Origin: Xanthobacter sp. NM-59 | GTDB taxonomy: Bacteria; Pseudomonadota; Alphaproteobacteria; Rhizobiales; Xanthobacteraceae | NCBI RefSeq assembly: GCF_021401125.1 | Contig: NZ_JACBFQ010000009.1 | Location: 124,001-188,000, forward strand | DNA: 64,000 nucleotides | Direction: 5' to 3' | In this document: in pieces, positions 32,790 to 41,581 of the stretch | Numbering within the stretch: the stretch's first letter is position 1 | How the letters are laid out: each line of letters starts with the position of its first letter | Notes under the pieces: model-generated | The model's input: only the letters and a program-made list of their open reading frames with translations | Databases searched by the model: none | What the model was told of the DNA's origin: nothing | Program-made: the position numbers and the translations under genes

Positions 32790-33447
32790 GGATGTCGGGG
32801 GTCTCCCCAGATGCCGGCTTCACGCCGCACACCATCTGCACAATCTTGGCAAGGCTGTCGGTGCCCAACTTCTGTCGAATATTGGCGCGATGCACCTCGA
32901 CGGTCTTGGGACTGATGCCCAATTCATGGGCGATCTGCTTATTTTGATGCCCTTCGATCATCAGGTCAAGTACCGCCCGCTCGCGGGGGGAGAGGGAATG
33001 CAGGCGCTGGGCCCGGCGCGTATTGTGCTGCGCCTCGGCAAAAAGGCGTGCGCCTTCCGCCACGGCCGCCTGGATGGTGTCGATCATCACCTGATAATTG
33101 AAGGGCTTCTGGATGAAGTCGAAAGCCCCGCTTTTGAGCGCCCGCACCGACATGGGCACGTCGCCATGGCCGGTGATGAAGACGATGGGCAAGGGCGCGC
33201 CCCGCCGCGACAGCTCCTTCTGAAGGTCGAAACCGCCCATCATGGGCATGCGCACGTCGAGCACCACGCAGCCGGGCCTGCCCGTGTCATAGGCATCGAG
33301 GAACTCGGCCGCCCCCGCGCACACGCGCAAGTCACACCCAACGGATTCCAAAAGGAAGCGCAGGGAGGTGCGCACCGCGTCGTCGTCATCCACGATATAG
33401 ACGACAGGCACGGGGGCCCCGGCCTCCGGTCGCGGCGGTGTGCTCAT
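32785..33447 (-). CDS. FixJ/StyR-type LuxR-family response regulator
   Basis: A 220-aa response regulator. The receiver domain (~15-130) has VYIVDDDDAV, the phosphoacceptor Asp in VVLDVRMPMMGG (~65), FITGHGDVPMSVRALKSGAFDFIQKPF and Lys at ~115. The C-terminal LuxR/GerE helix-turn-helix is LSPRERAVLDLMIEGHQNKQIAHELGISPKTVEVHRANI (~150-190). It overlaps the kinase gene by 4 bp. The same strand and adjacency to the operon, plus the palindrome at its 3' end, suggest it activates the catabolic genes. Confidence 0.92.
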   Translation of the reverse strand: MSTPPRPEAGAPVPVVYIVDDDDAVRTSLRFLLESVGCDLRVCAGAAEFLDAYDTGRPGCVVLDVRMPMMGGFDLQKELSRRGAPLPIVFITGHGDVPMSVRALKSGAFDFIQKPFNYQVMIDTIQAAVAEGARLFAEAQHNTRRAQRLHSLSPRERAVLDLMIEGHQNKQIAHELGISPKTVEVHRANIRQKLGTDSLAKIVQMVCGVKPASGETPDIH

Positions 33448-34946
33448 GCGCGGCCTCCCTTTTCTTCCTCGATGGGCAAGGCGACGTGGAACACCGTGCC
33501 CCTCGCCCCGGATGTCGCCCACATGTGCCCGGCATGGGAATCGACGATGGTGCGGCACAGAGCCAGGCCGATGCCCAGCCCCTCCTTCTTGGTGGTGTAG
33601 AAGGCGTCGAAGATCTGGTCCGGATTCATGCGCGGCAGGCCGTGGCCATTGTCCTCCACCGAGATGCGCACGGCGCGCGGCAGCCGATCGGTGGTGATCC
33701 GCAGCACCCGCCGCCCGGGCGCCGTGGCGGCCATCGCCTCGATGCCATTGAAAGCAATGTTGAGGATGACCTGCTCGATGAGGATGGGGTCCGCCACCGC
33801 GCTGACCGGCTGCTCGCACAGCCCATATTCCACCCGCGCCTCGGATCGCTCCGCCTTCAGGTCGATGAAGGAGGCCACGTCCCGCACCATCTCGTTCACA
33901 TCCACCTGCTGGCGCTGGGGTTCATTTCGGCGCGTGAAATTGAGGATGGACCCCATGATGCGCCCTGCCCGCTCAGCCTGGGCATTCACCTCGCGCAGCG
34001 CCGTCAGCGTCTCGTCCGGATCGAAGCGGCCGCTCTCCAGGCGATGGATGCAGCCGCCGATATAATTGCCGATGGCCGCGAACGGCTGGTTCAACTCGTG
34101 GGCCAGGGCCGAGGCCAATTCGCCCATGGAGCGGCAGCGCGCCACATGCTCCAGCTCACGCTCACGCTCGCGTGCCTTGCGCTCGGCCTCCACGCGCTCG
34201 GTCACGTCGCGGTAATTGACCAGGATGCCCTCCATCTCGGAGGTCCGCAGCAGGTTCTTCACCGTCGCCTCGTGATGGCGCCAGCCGCCGTCGCGGTGGA
34301 GGATGCGATAGGTGACGTGCTGGGCCCCATCCGCGTCGGCCGGGATCTGCCCCTCGGGACGCAGCAGCAGGCGGACCCGTTCGATGTCCGCAGGATGGAT
34401 ATAGTCCAGCACGTTGCGGCCGGTGGCGCGACGTTCGTCATAGCCCAACACCGTGGAGATGGAGGGTGACACATAGCGCAGCCGGCCGTTGGGCTGCACG
34501 ATGGCAATGCCATCGGAGGAATGCTGGATCAGGCGCCGGAAATGGGCCTCGCGCGCAATCAGCCGCTCCTCATAGAGCTTGCGCTCGCGAATGTCGCGGA
34601 ACAGCGCCAGCACCAGCCGGCGCCCTTCCACGGTGATGACCTTGAGGTTCACCTCCACCGGCAGCTCATCGCCCCCGCGCGGCAGTATGGTCCACTCAAA
34701 GGTCGAGCCGCCCTGCTCGCTGGCGCGGCGGATGAGCCGCAGCGCCTGCTCCGGGCAGAAGGGCTTGCGCGGCGGGCTGATGCCCGCAACCGTCATGGTC
34801 AGCAATTCATCGCGCGAGTACCCGGTCAGCAGTTCCGAGGTCTCGTTGGCCTCCAGGATCTGCCCGTCGTCAGGATCATGGATGAAGATCGCGTCGCTCG
34901 CGTTCTCGAATGCGGTTCGGTAATGGCTGTCGGAAAGCTGGCTCAT
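33444..34946 (-). CDS. PAS-domain sensor histidine kinase (FixL/StyS-like)
   Basis: A 500-aa soluble kinase with two PAS domains (YRTAFENASDAIFIHDPDDGQILEANETSELLTGYSRDEL ~10-120; FRRLIQHSSDGIAIVQPNGRLRYVSPSISTVLGYD ~130-250). The dimerisation/phosphoacceptor domain has SALAHELNQPFAAIGNYIGG with the His (~280). The ATPase domain has FNGIEAMAA, DNGHGLP and GLGIGLALCRTIVDSHAGHMWA. No membrane segment is seen, so a cytosolic small-molecule, redox or aromatic ligand sensed by a PAS domain is likely. The kinase is upstream of the regulator in the same operon and probably detects the pathway substrate. Confidence 0.92.
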   Translation of the reverse strand: MSQLSDSHYRTAFENASDAIFIHDPDDGQILEANETSELLTGYSRDELLTMTVAGISPPRKPFCPEQALRLIRRASEQGGSTFEWTILPRGGDELPVEVNLKVITVEGRRLVLALFRDIRERKLYEERLIAREAHFRRLIQHSSDGIAIVQPNGRLRYVSPSISTVLGYDERRATGRNVLDYIHPADIERVRLLLRPEGQIPADADGAQHVTYRILHRDGGWRHHEATVKNLLRTSEMEGILVNYRDVTERVEAERKARERERELEHVARCRSMGELASALAHELNQPFAAIGNYIGGCIHRLESGRFDPDETLTALREVNAQAERAGRIMGSILNFTRRNEPQRQQVDVNEMVRDVASFIDLKAERSEARVEYGLCEQPVSAVADPILIEQVILNIAFNGIEAMAATAPGRRVLRITTDRLPRAVRISVEDNGHGLPRMNPDQIFDAFYTTKKEGLGIGLALCRTIVDSHAGHMWATSGARGTVFHVALPIEEEKGGRA

Positions 34947-35911
34947 GGCAAGCTGGCTCGCAGGGGCAAAGGGCGCAATCGAGGGTACATGCGACAGTCA
35001 TGTGTCGTTTCCCCGCCCATTTTCAAGTCGCGATCCTACGGTGCACATTTTTTCCGCATCGGCGCCGAGGCTTCGCGGAGGTGAGATGCCCTGCCGCGAA
35101 CCACAACCGGAAAGTTTATTCCACTTTGAAGCAAACCAACACCAAGAGGCCCCGGCGCGCGACCCGCAAGCCGAGGCACGTTCGCGCTAAGGTTTCATTT
35201 CGCACCAAAAGCTAAATCCACGACTCACACAACCGACTCAAGCCATCGCCTGCGGCAGAAGATAGCATGGCATCCATATAACCCTACGGAAGACTTGCTA
35301 AAAGCTATATTCCGTCATACACGCATTGCATGATGGGATATGGTCGTATCTCGCTGATAAAACTACAATTTATGCAGAAAATTCCGGAGTGGAACAAAAC
35401 CGTCTCCTCACTCCAAAAGGCCAACCAATACCAATTCAACAGAAGATTTATTTCTTTTCGCGCGCTCTGAAACTTGATAAGACAAATTACTCGCGATGCG
35501 AGCACACTTGATTTCAGGTTGCTGTGCACCGCGAACATGCGAGCTGAAGGCTCCCCCCGAGGGCGCGAGCTCGCGGTGAAATTTGAGCTACCCATGCCAA
35601 GCCCTGACCGGCATGGGCTAGCGGGCCGGATGGTGAGCCCCCATTTCACCGTCCGGCCCGTCAAACTGCCCCCGGAGCGCGACAAGAGAGCCCGCAGGAA
35701 ACGGCGTGGACCACGGCTGGTGGCCGGGAAGGGCACAAGGGCGATCGCTGCGTGTTAAGCGCAGTCACATCAGGTCCCGGCACGACGGGGCAACCTATGT
35801 CACGGGATAAGGGCGCGTCCGCGCGCTCTACGCACGGGGCGTGAATGAGGAGCCCGCCCGCGCCGCCGCACGCGGCGTGCGCCTCCCCTTCAACGGAAGC
35901 CTTGAAATGCC
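34947..35911. other. Long non-coding region with an AT-rich core and paired hairpins
   Basis: 965 bp with no gene I can support. From about 35.1 to 35.5 kb the base composition drops sharply against the GC-rich background. The short frames here on both strands have no recognisable family. Close to the kinase start there is CGACA-(6 nt)-TGTCG near 34991-35006, a possible regulator site. Two hairpins at 35591-35617 and 35623-35659 are listed separately. This may be a foreign remnant, an unannotated small RNA or a long regulatory leader. Confidence 0.6.
35591..35659. repeat. Tandem stem-loops
   Basis: The first stem has 8 bp (CCCATGCC 35591-35598 with GGCATGGG 35610-35617). The second, only 5 bp away, pairs GGGCCGGATGGTGA (35623-35636) with TCACCGTCCGGCCC (35646-35659) over 14 positions with one G-T mismatch. 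No U-tract follows either one, and the two sit inside the non-coding stretch. Confidence 0.65.
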
Positions 35912-38203
35912 TCAGGCGTGCCCTAAGGCCCGCTTCGCCTCGGCATAACCGTCGGCAATATTGGCCTGCACCGCGAGATCGGAGAAATCATAGTCGCGCG
36001 AAGCATGCTCCGCGCCCTGGCCGCTGCGGACGATGCGGGTCATGGAGCTCATGGCGCCATCGCCCATGAGCTGGATAAAGGCGGGCAGACGCTTCACCTT
36101 GGCCGCCTCCACATCGTCGAGGCGGCTGACGATGTGGTCGACCAGCTTGCGATAATATTCGATCTTCTCGCGATAATGCAGATCACTCTGCACCCGTTCG
36201 GAATAGACGATCTCCTCGCGCCGCGCGAACACTTCGATCATGTTTGAGGGCAGCGGCCGGCGGCCGGAGAACAGGTCGACGATGAAGACCCGCTTGCCGT
36301 CCGGCCCGCAGCGCTCCAGCAGCAGATCCAGCGGCGAATTGTTGACGATCCCGCCATCCCAATAAGGCTTGCCGTCGATGATGGTCCAAGGGAAGCTCGG
36401 CGGCAGGCTGCCGCTGGCCAGAACGTGGTCGGCGGTCAGCTCGTCCACATAGCTGTCGAACACCTCCAGGCTGGCGGTGGTGACGTTCACCGCGCTCATC
36501 AGCAGCCGGACCGGGCTGTCCTTCAAGGTGGAGAAGTCCACATATTTGGCCAGCAGCGCCTTCATGGGCGAGGTGTCGTAATAGCTGGTCCAGTTGGCCG
36601 GCCAGTCCTCCGGCCCACGCGGGGGGATGACCCAGCGCGGCGTGAAGAAGTTCGGCACGCCCATGGTGAGAATGGTGGAGGCCGCCGCCGCCCGCCGCAT
36701 CTCCAGAAAGGGGAGCTGCGGGGTGGCCACGGACAGGTCGGCCCAGAAGGATTCCAGCGCCTCTGTGGCATGGCGCGGATTGGCCGCCACCACCGCGCCG
36801 TTCAGCGCGCCGATCGAGACGCCGGCGACGATGTCGGGGAAAATGCCCTCTTCCTCCAGCGCCTTCACCACCCCGCACTCGAACGCGCCGAGCGCGCCGC
36901 CGCCCTGGAGAATCAGCGCCGTCTGGGTGGGGATGTGATCAAGCACGAAGCTCGGCTCGCGCAGGCGATGCTTCACCGCGCCGAGAGACACCCGATAGCG
37001 GATCAGCCCTTCCGCCACCCGGATTTCATCGGGCGGCCGCCCCACGGTGAACAGTGCGCGCGGCACATCTCCCTTCAGGTAGAAGAGCCCGAACGAGCCG
37101 TTCTCCAGAGAACCGCGCGCAATCCAGTTGTCCGCCTCCTCGGTGGCGCCGAGCACGTTGAAGCCGATGTCGCCCACCTCGCAGAAGAAATAGGAGACTT
37201 CGTCATAGCGCAGCCGGCGCCCCAGCATGTTGCGGGCGGCCAGCCGGCCCTGCTTCAGCGCATTGTCCCAATGCTGCAGGTGACGGCGTCGGGCGAACAC
37301 GGGATCATGGAAATTGGTGATGTCGCCGGCGGCGAACACATTGGCGACGCCCGTGCGCAACTGTTCGTCCACCAGCACATAGCCCTCGTCGTCGAGGGGA
37401 ATGCCGCTCCCCGCGAGAAAGCTGGTGGCCGGGGTCGCGCCGATGGAAACGACAACGAGCTCGCACGGCACCCGGCGGCCGCCCGCGGTTTCCACCCCCT
37501 CCACCTTGTTCTTGCCGCGCACGGCGCTGACCGCGTCGCCCAGCAGCAGGGTGGCGCCCCGCTCGCGTGCATAGCCCTCGAAATATTGGGACAGGCTGTG
37601 AGCTTCCAGATGGGGCAGAAGGCGCGGCCCCTTCTCGATGATGGTGACCTTGAGGCCCTTCTCCAGCAGCGACATGGCGATTTCCATGCCGAGATAGCTG
37701 CCACCCAGCACCACCGCCCGCTTGGCCCCGACCATGGCGGCGCGAATGGCATCCGCATCGGTCTTGTGGCGCAGGCTGAAGACGCCGGGCAGCTTGGCGC
37801 CCGGCACGTCCAGCGGACGCGGCTTGGCGCCGGTGGCGATCAGCAGTTGGCCATAGCCGATGTGCTCGCCAGCGGCGGTGACGATCTGCTGCTTGACCGT
37901 GTCGATCCGCACCACCTTGGTGCCCAGCACCAGCGAGATGGCATTCTCTTCATAGAAACTCTGGGGATGGATGTAGATGTGCCCATCCGGGTCGTCGCCC
38001 AGCAGCAGGCCCTTGGACAGGGCCGTGTGATGATAGGGCGGCACATCCTCGGCCGAAACCATCATCACGGAGCCGGTGGCCCCCTCCGACCGCAGGGTTG
38101 CGGCCGCCGAAGCACTGGCGATGCCGCCCCCGAGCAGCAGGCAGTCCGCATAGCGCGTGATGCCGCCATGAAGCTGCTCTTGCGCTGGTCCGACCGCGTT
38201 CAT
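35912..38203 (-). CDS. FAD-dependent oxidoreductase-patatin phospholipase fusion
   Basis: A 763-aa fusion. Residues ~1-410 form a ferredoxin/rubredoxin-reductase-type FAD-NAD(P) oxidoreductase: CLLLGGGIASASAAATLRSEGA at the start, the second nucleotide motif AVVLGGSYLGMEIAMSLLEKG (~165) and NVFAAGDITNFHD (~290). Residues ~430-763 form a patatin-like lipase: LQGGGALGAFECGVVKAL (oxyanion glycines), GVSIGALNG (GxSxG nucleophile, ~470) and DGGIVNN (catalytic Asp, ~610). Both parts have intact motifs, so it is probably bifunctional: redox plus lipid hydrolysis. It may act at the membrane on lipid or polyester substrates. The start ATG (38203) follows the -GGGGAAGCG ribosome-binding region. Confidence 0.87.
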   Translation of the reverse strand: MNAVGPAQEQLHGGITRYADCLLLGGGIASASAAATLRSEGATGSVMMVSAEDVPPYHHTALSKGLLLGDDPDGHIYIHPQSFYEENAISLVLGTKVVRIDTVKQQIVTAAGEHIGYGQLLIATGAKPRPLDVPGAKLPGVFSLRHKTDADAIRAAMVGAKRAVVLGGSYLGMEIAMSLLEKGLKVTIIEKGPRLLPHLEAHSLSQYFEGYARERGATLLLGDAVSAVRGKNKVEGVETAGGRRVPCELVVVSIGATPATSFLAGSGIPLDDEGYVLVDEQLRTGVANVFAAGDITNFHDPVFARRRHLQHWDNALKQGRLAARNMLGRRLRYDEVSYFFCEVGDIGFNVLGATEEADNWIARGSLENGSFGLFYLKGDVPRALFTVGRPPDEIRVAEGLIRYRVSLGAVKHRLREPSFVLDHIPTQTALILQGGGALGAFECGVVKALEEEGIFPDIVAGVSIGALNGAVVAANPRHATEALESFWADLSVATPQLPFLEMRRAAAASTILTMGVPNFFTPRWVIPPRGPEDWPANWTSYYDTSPMKALLAKYVDFSTLKDSPVRLLMSAVNVTTASLEVFDSYVDELTADHVLASGSLPPSFPWTIIDGKPYWDGGIVNNSPLDLLLERCGPDGKRVFIVDLFSGRRPLPSNMIEVFARREEIVYSERVQSDLHYREKIEYYRKLVDHIVSRLDDVEAAKVKRLPAFIQLMGDGAMSSMTRIVRSGQGAEHASRDYDFSDLAVQANIADGYAEAKRALGHA

Positions 38204-38339
38204 CGCTTCCCCTCGCCAATCCGGCACCAGGAGCCGGCACCACATGGCGCCTGCTCCTGGTGACCTGTCGCGACAGAGGATAGCCTAGCGACATGACACG
38301 CAATCAAAAAGATCGCTGTCGCGCCGCGCGGGCGCCGGT

Positions 38340-39332
38340 TCAGCCGGCCTTCCGGCTCCCGTAATACTTGGCGATGGCGAGCACCTCGCCCACGATGCCC
38401 CTGCGGAACAGCGACACCGCGGCCACGAAAATGACGCCCTGGATCACCAGCACCCACTCGCCGAGCCCGGCAAGATAGTTCTGCATGGTGACGATGACAG
38501 CGGCGCCCACCACCGGGCCGAGAATGGTGCCCATGCCGCCCACCAGCGTCATCAGGATCACCTCGCCGGACATCTGCCAGGCCACGTCCGTGAGCGAGGC
38601 CAGCTGGAACACGAGCACCTTGGTGGAGCCCGCAAGACCCGCCAGGCCCGCCGACAGCACGAACGCGAGCAGCTTGTACTGGTTCGCCCGATAGCCCAGC
38701 GAGATGGCGCGCGGCTCATTCTCGCGGATGGCCTTGAGCACCTGCCCGAACGGCGAGTGGATGGTGCGGTAGATGACCAGGAAGCCGATCACGAAGATGG
38801 CCAGCACCACGTAATACAGATGCACGTCGTTGGTGATGTCGATGAAGCCGAACAGCGGCCGGCGCGGCACCGACTGCAGACCATCCTCGCCGCCGGTGAA
38901 GGGGGCCTGGAGGCAGAAGAAGAAGAACATCTGCGCCAGGGCCAGCGTGACCATTGCGAAATAAATGCCCTGCCGGCGGATGGCGATGATGCCCACGACG
39001 AAGCCCAGCGCCGCCGCGAACGCGACGCCCGCCAGAATACCCAGCTCCGGCGAGAAGCCCATCACCTTGATGGTGTGGGCGGTGATGTAGGCCGAGCCGC
39101 CGAAGAACATGGCATGGCCGAACGAGAGCAGGCCCGTATAGCCCAGCATCAGGTTGAAGGCGCACGCGAACAGCGCGAAGCACATCACCTTCATCAGGAA
39201 CACGGGATAGACGCCGAACGGCGCCACCAGCAGCACCGCGATGGCCGCAAGGCCCATCACGGTGAGCACGGACGAGCCACCGGAGGCGGCGCCGGCCGGG
39301 GCGCGGGAAGAAGAACTGGTCGATGCGCTCAT
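38340..39332 (-). CDS. livM: HAAT-family ABC transporter permease (LivM-like)
   Basis: A 330-aa permease with about nine transmembrane segments, the LivM/BraE type. The conserved loop contains MLGYTGLLSFGHAMFFGGSAY (~65-85), and IRENEPRAISLGYRANQYKLLAFVLSAGLAGLAGS (~210-245) forms the ATPase contact. It works with LivH as the second inner-membrane subunit of a branched-chain-amino-acid-type, amide-type or aromatic-type importer. The N-terminal ~25 residues are Ser/Ala-rich. It is the last gene of the ABC operon. Confidence 0.88.
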   Translation of the reverse strand: MSASTSSSSRAPAGAASGGSSVLTVMGLAAIAVLLVAPFGVYPVFLMKVMCFALFACAFNLMLGYTGLLSFGHAMFFGGSAYITAHTIKVMGFSPELGILAGVAFAAALGFVVGIIAIRRQGIYFAMVTLALAQMFFFFCLQAPFTGGEDGLQSVPRRPLFGFIDITNDVHLYYVVLAIFVIGFLVIYRTIHSPFGQVLKAIRENEPRAISLGYRANQYKLLAFVLSAGLAGLAGSTKVLVFQLASLTDVAWQMSGEVILMTLVGGMGTILGPVVGAAVIVTMQNYLAGLGEWVLVIQGVIFVAAVSLFRRGIVGEVLAIAKYYGSRKAG

Positions 39333-39342
39333 GGCAGCCGCC

Positions 39343-40224
39343 TCACTTCGCCGTGCCGAACAGGCCGGCGGGCTTCACCATGAGCACGATGGCCATGATG
39401 ACGAAAATCACGGTGGACGAGGCCTCCGGGTAGAACACCTTTGTGAGACCCTCCACCACGCCCAGGCCGAAGCCGGTGAGGATGGCGCCCATGATGGAGC
39501 CCATGCCGCCGATCACCACTACCGCGAACACCACGATGATGAGGTTTGAGCCCATGGTAGGGCTCACCTGGTAGGCGGGCGCCGCGAGCACGCCGGCGAG
39601 CGCCGCCAAGCCCACGCCGAAGCCGTAGGTGAGCGTGATCATGCGCGGCACGTCGATGCCAAAGGCCTGCACCAGATCCGGCCGCTCGGTGGCCGCGCGC
39701 AGGTAAGAGCCGAGCTTCGTGCGTTCGATGACGAACCAGGTGGCGAAGCACACCACCAGCGAGGCCACCACCACGAAGGCGCGGTAATTGGGCAGGAACA
39801 TGAAGCCCAGATTGGTGCCGCCCGGCAGCGGATTGTTGTAGGGCAGGCCCGACGACCCGTATTGCCGCCGGAACAGCCCCTCGAAGATGAGCGCGAGGCC
39901 GAAGGTGAGCAGCAGGCCGTAGAGATGATCGAGATTATAGAGGCGCCGCAAGAGCGTGCGCTCGATCACCATGCCGATGATAGCAACGATCACCGGCGCG
40001 ATGACGAGCGCGCCCCAGAACGGCACGCCCAGATAGTTGAGCAGCATCCACGCCGCGAACGCGCCCATCATGTATTGCGCGCCGTGGGTGAAGTTGATGA
40101 CGTTCAACAGGCCGAAGATCACCGCGAGCCCGAGGCTCAGCATGGCGTAGAACGCGCCGTTGATAAGGCCCAGCAGCAGCTGGCCAAACAGCGCCTGGGG
40201 AGGAATGCCGAGAAGCTCGAACAT
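39343..40224 (-). CDS. livH: HAAT-family ABC transporter permease (LivH-like)
   Basis: A 293-aa permease of the LivH type. It shows GQLLLGLINGAFYAMLSLGLAVIFGLLNVINFTHGAQYMMGAF at the N-terminus and YLRAATERPDLVQAFGIDVPRMI (~175-200) as the coupling loop. It ends 11 bp before LivM starts. It forms the channel with LivM. Confidence 0.9.
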   Translation of the reverse strand: MFELLGIPPQALFGQLLLGLINGAFYAMLSLGLAVIFGLLNVINFTHGAQYMMGAFAAWMLLNYLGVPFWGALVIAPVIVAIIGMVIERTLLRRLYNLDHLYGLLLTFGLALIFEGLFRRQYGSSGLPYNNPLPGGTNLGFMFLPNYRAFVVVASLVVCFATWFVIERTKLGSYLRAATERPDLVQAFGIDVPRMITLTYGFGVGLAALAGVLAAPAYQVSPTMGSNLIIVVFAVVVIGGMGSIMGAILTGFGLGVVEGLTKVFYPEASSTVIFVIMAIVLMVKPAGLFGTAK

Positions 40225-40293
40225 GGGACATCCGTCTCGTCAGGAGAAAGCGGGCCGGCCCGCGGGGGAAGGTCGGCCCGTCTCGAGTTGGCC

Positions 40294-41505
40294 TCAGCCC
40301 TTCTTCACCAGGGGGCAGTCGCTCTCGCTCAGCGGGCGGAACGCTTCATTGGCGGGAATGGTCGCCTTCAGGATGTAATAATCCCACGGCCCCTTGGATT
40401 CGGACGGCTTCTTCACCTCGTAGAGGTACATGGGGTGGATGTGGCGCCCGTCCGCGCGCACCTCGCCCTTGCCGAACAGCGGGTCGTCGGTGGGGATCTT
40501 CTTCATCTCGGCCACCACGGCCGCGCCATCCTTGGCGGACTTCAAGGCCTCGACCGCCTTCAGATAGTGCAGCACGCCCGAATACACGCCGGCCTGCACC
40601 ATGGTGGGGCGCCGGCCGCCATTGGCCTTAGCGAATTCGTCTGCGAACTTGCGGTTGGCGTCGGTCTGGTCCCAGTACCAGGCGGAGGTGAGGTTCAGCC
40701 CCTGCGCGGTCTTCAGGCCCAGCGAATGCACATCGGTGAGGAAGATCAGCAGGCCGGCAAGCTTCTGCCCACCCTCGACGATGCCGTATTCCGACGCCTG
40801 CTTGATGGAATTGATGGTGTCACCACCGGCATTGGCAAGGCCGATGATCTTGGCCTTAGAGCTTTGCGCCTGCAGCAGGAAGGAGGAGAAGTCCGCATTG
40901 TTGAGCGGCACCTTCACGGAACCCACCACCTTGCCGCCATTGTCCACCACCACCTTGGAGGTGTCGCGCTCCAGCGCGTGGCCGAAGGCATAATCGGCGG
41001 TGAGGAAGAACCAGGTGTCGCCACCAGTCTTCACGATCGCCTTGCCGGTGCCGTTCGCGAGCGCCCAGGTATCATAGGTCCAATGCACGGTATTGGGCGT
41101 GCAGGCCTTGCCGGTGAGGTCGGAGGTGGCGGCGCCGGAATTGATGAAGACCTTGTTCTTCTCCTGCGTCACGCCGGAGACCGCGAGGGCCACGCCGGAA
41201 TTGGGCGTGTCGAGGATCACGTCCACGCCTTCCGTATCGTACCACTTGCGGGCGATGGAGGTGCCCACGTCGGCCTTGTTCTGGTGGTCGGCGGCGATCA
41301 CCTCCACCTTCAGGCCCTTGGCGGCGGCACCGAAGTCTTCCACCGCCTTCTTGGCGGCCCAAACCGAGCCGGGCCCGCCGAGATCGGCATAAAGGCCGGA
41401 CTGATCGTTGAGCACGCCGATCTTCACGGGAACGGGGTCTGCAGCCTGGGCCACGCCGATGCCGACGAGGCTCGTGGCCGCCAGCAGAATGGCAGCAAAT
41501 CGCAT
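40294..41505 (-). CDS. HAAT-family substrate-binding protein
   Basis: A 403-aa periplasmic binding protein of the branched-chain amino acid/amide type. The signal peptide is MRFAAILLAATSLVGIGVAQAA, and the mature start is DPVPVKIGVLNDQSGLYADLGGPGSV. The ligand-pocket region includes VFINSGAATSDLTGKACTPNTVHWTYDTWALANGTG (~125-160). Several members of this group with similar sequence bind aromatic acids, so the ligand may be a small aromatic or amide rather than Leu/Ile/Val. It is 69 bp upstream of LivH and 76 bp downstream of the ATPase LivF. Confidence 0.87.
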   Translation of the reverse strand: MRFAAILLAATSLVGIGVAQAADPVPVKIGVLNDQSGLYADLGGPGSVWAAKKAVEDFGAAAKGLKVEVIAADHQNKADVGTSIARKWYDTEGVDVILDTPNSGVALAVSGVTQEKNKVFINSGAATSDLTGKACTPNTVHWTYDTWALANGTGKAIVKTGGDTWFFLTADYAFGHALERDTSKVVVDNGGKVVGSVKVPLNNADFSSFLLQAQSSKAKIIGLANAGGDTINSIKQASEYGIVEGGQKLAGLLIFLTDVHSLGLKTAQGLNLTSAWYWDQTDANRKFADEFAKANGGRRPTMVQAGVYSGVLHYLKAVEALKSAKDGAAVVAEMKKIPTDDPLFGKGEVRADGRHIHPMYLYEVKKPSESKGPWDYYILKATIPANEAFRPLSESDCPLVKKG

Positions 41506-41581
41506 GATGTCTCCTCCGTGCCGGACTTTCGCCGGCTTTATATTTGTCAGGAACACAAGTGCACTGGGCGCACTGATCGAA

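Noticed and set aside
35305-35736. A 143-codon minus-strand frame in the AT-rich island
   Set aside because: No ribosome-binding site, mixed composition halves and no family match; treated as non-coding.
36425-38263. A 612-codon plus-strand frame opposite the FAD-patatin fusion
   Set aside because: Antisense shadow with no motif.
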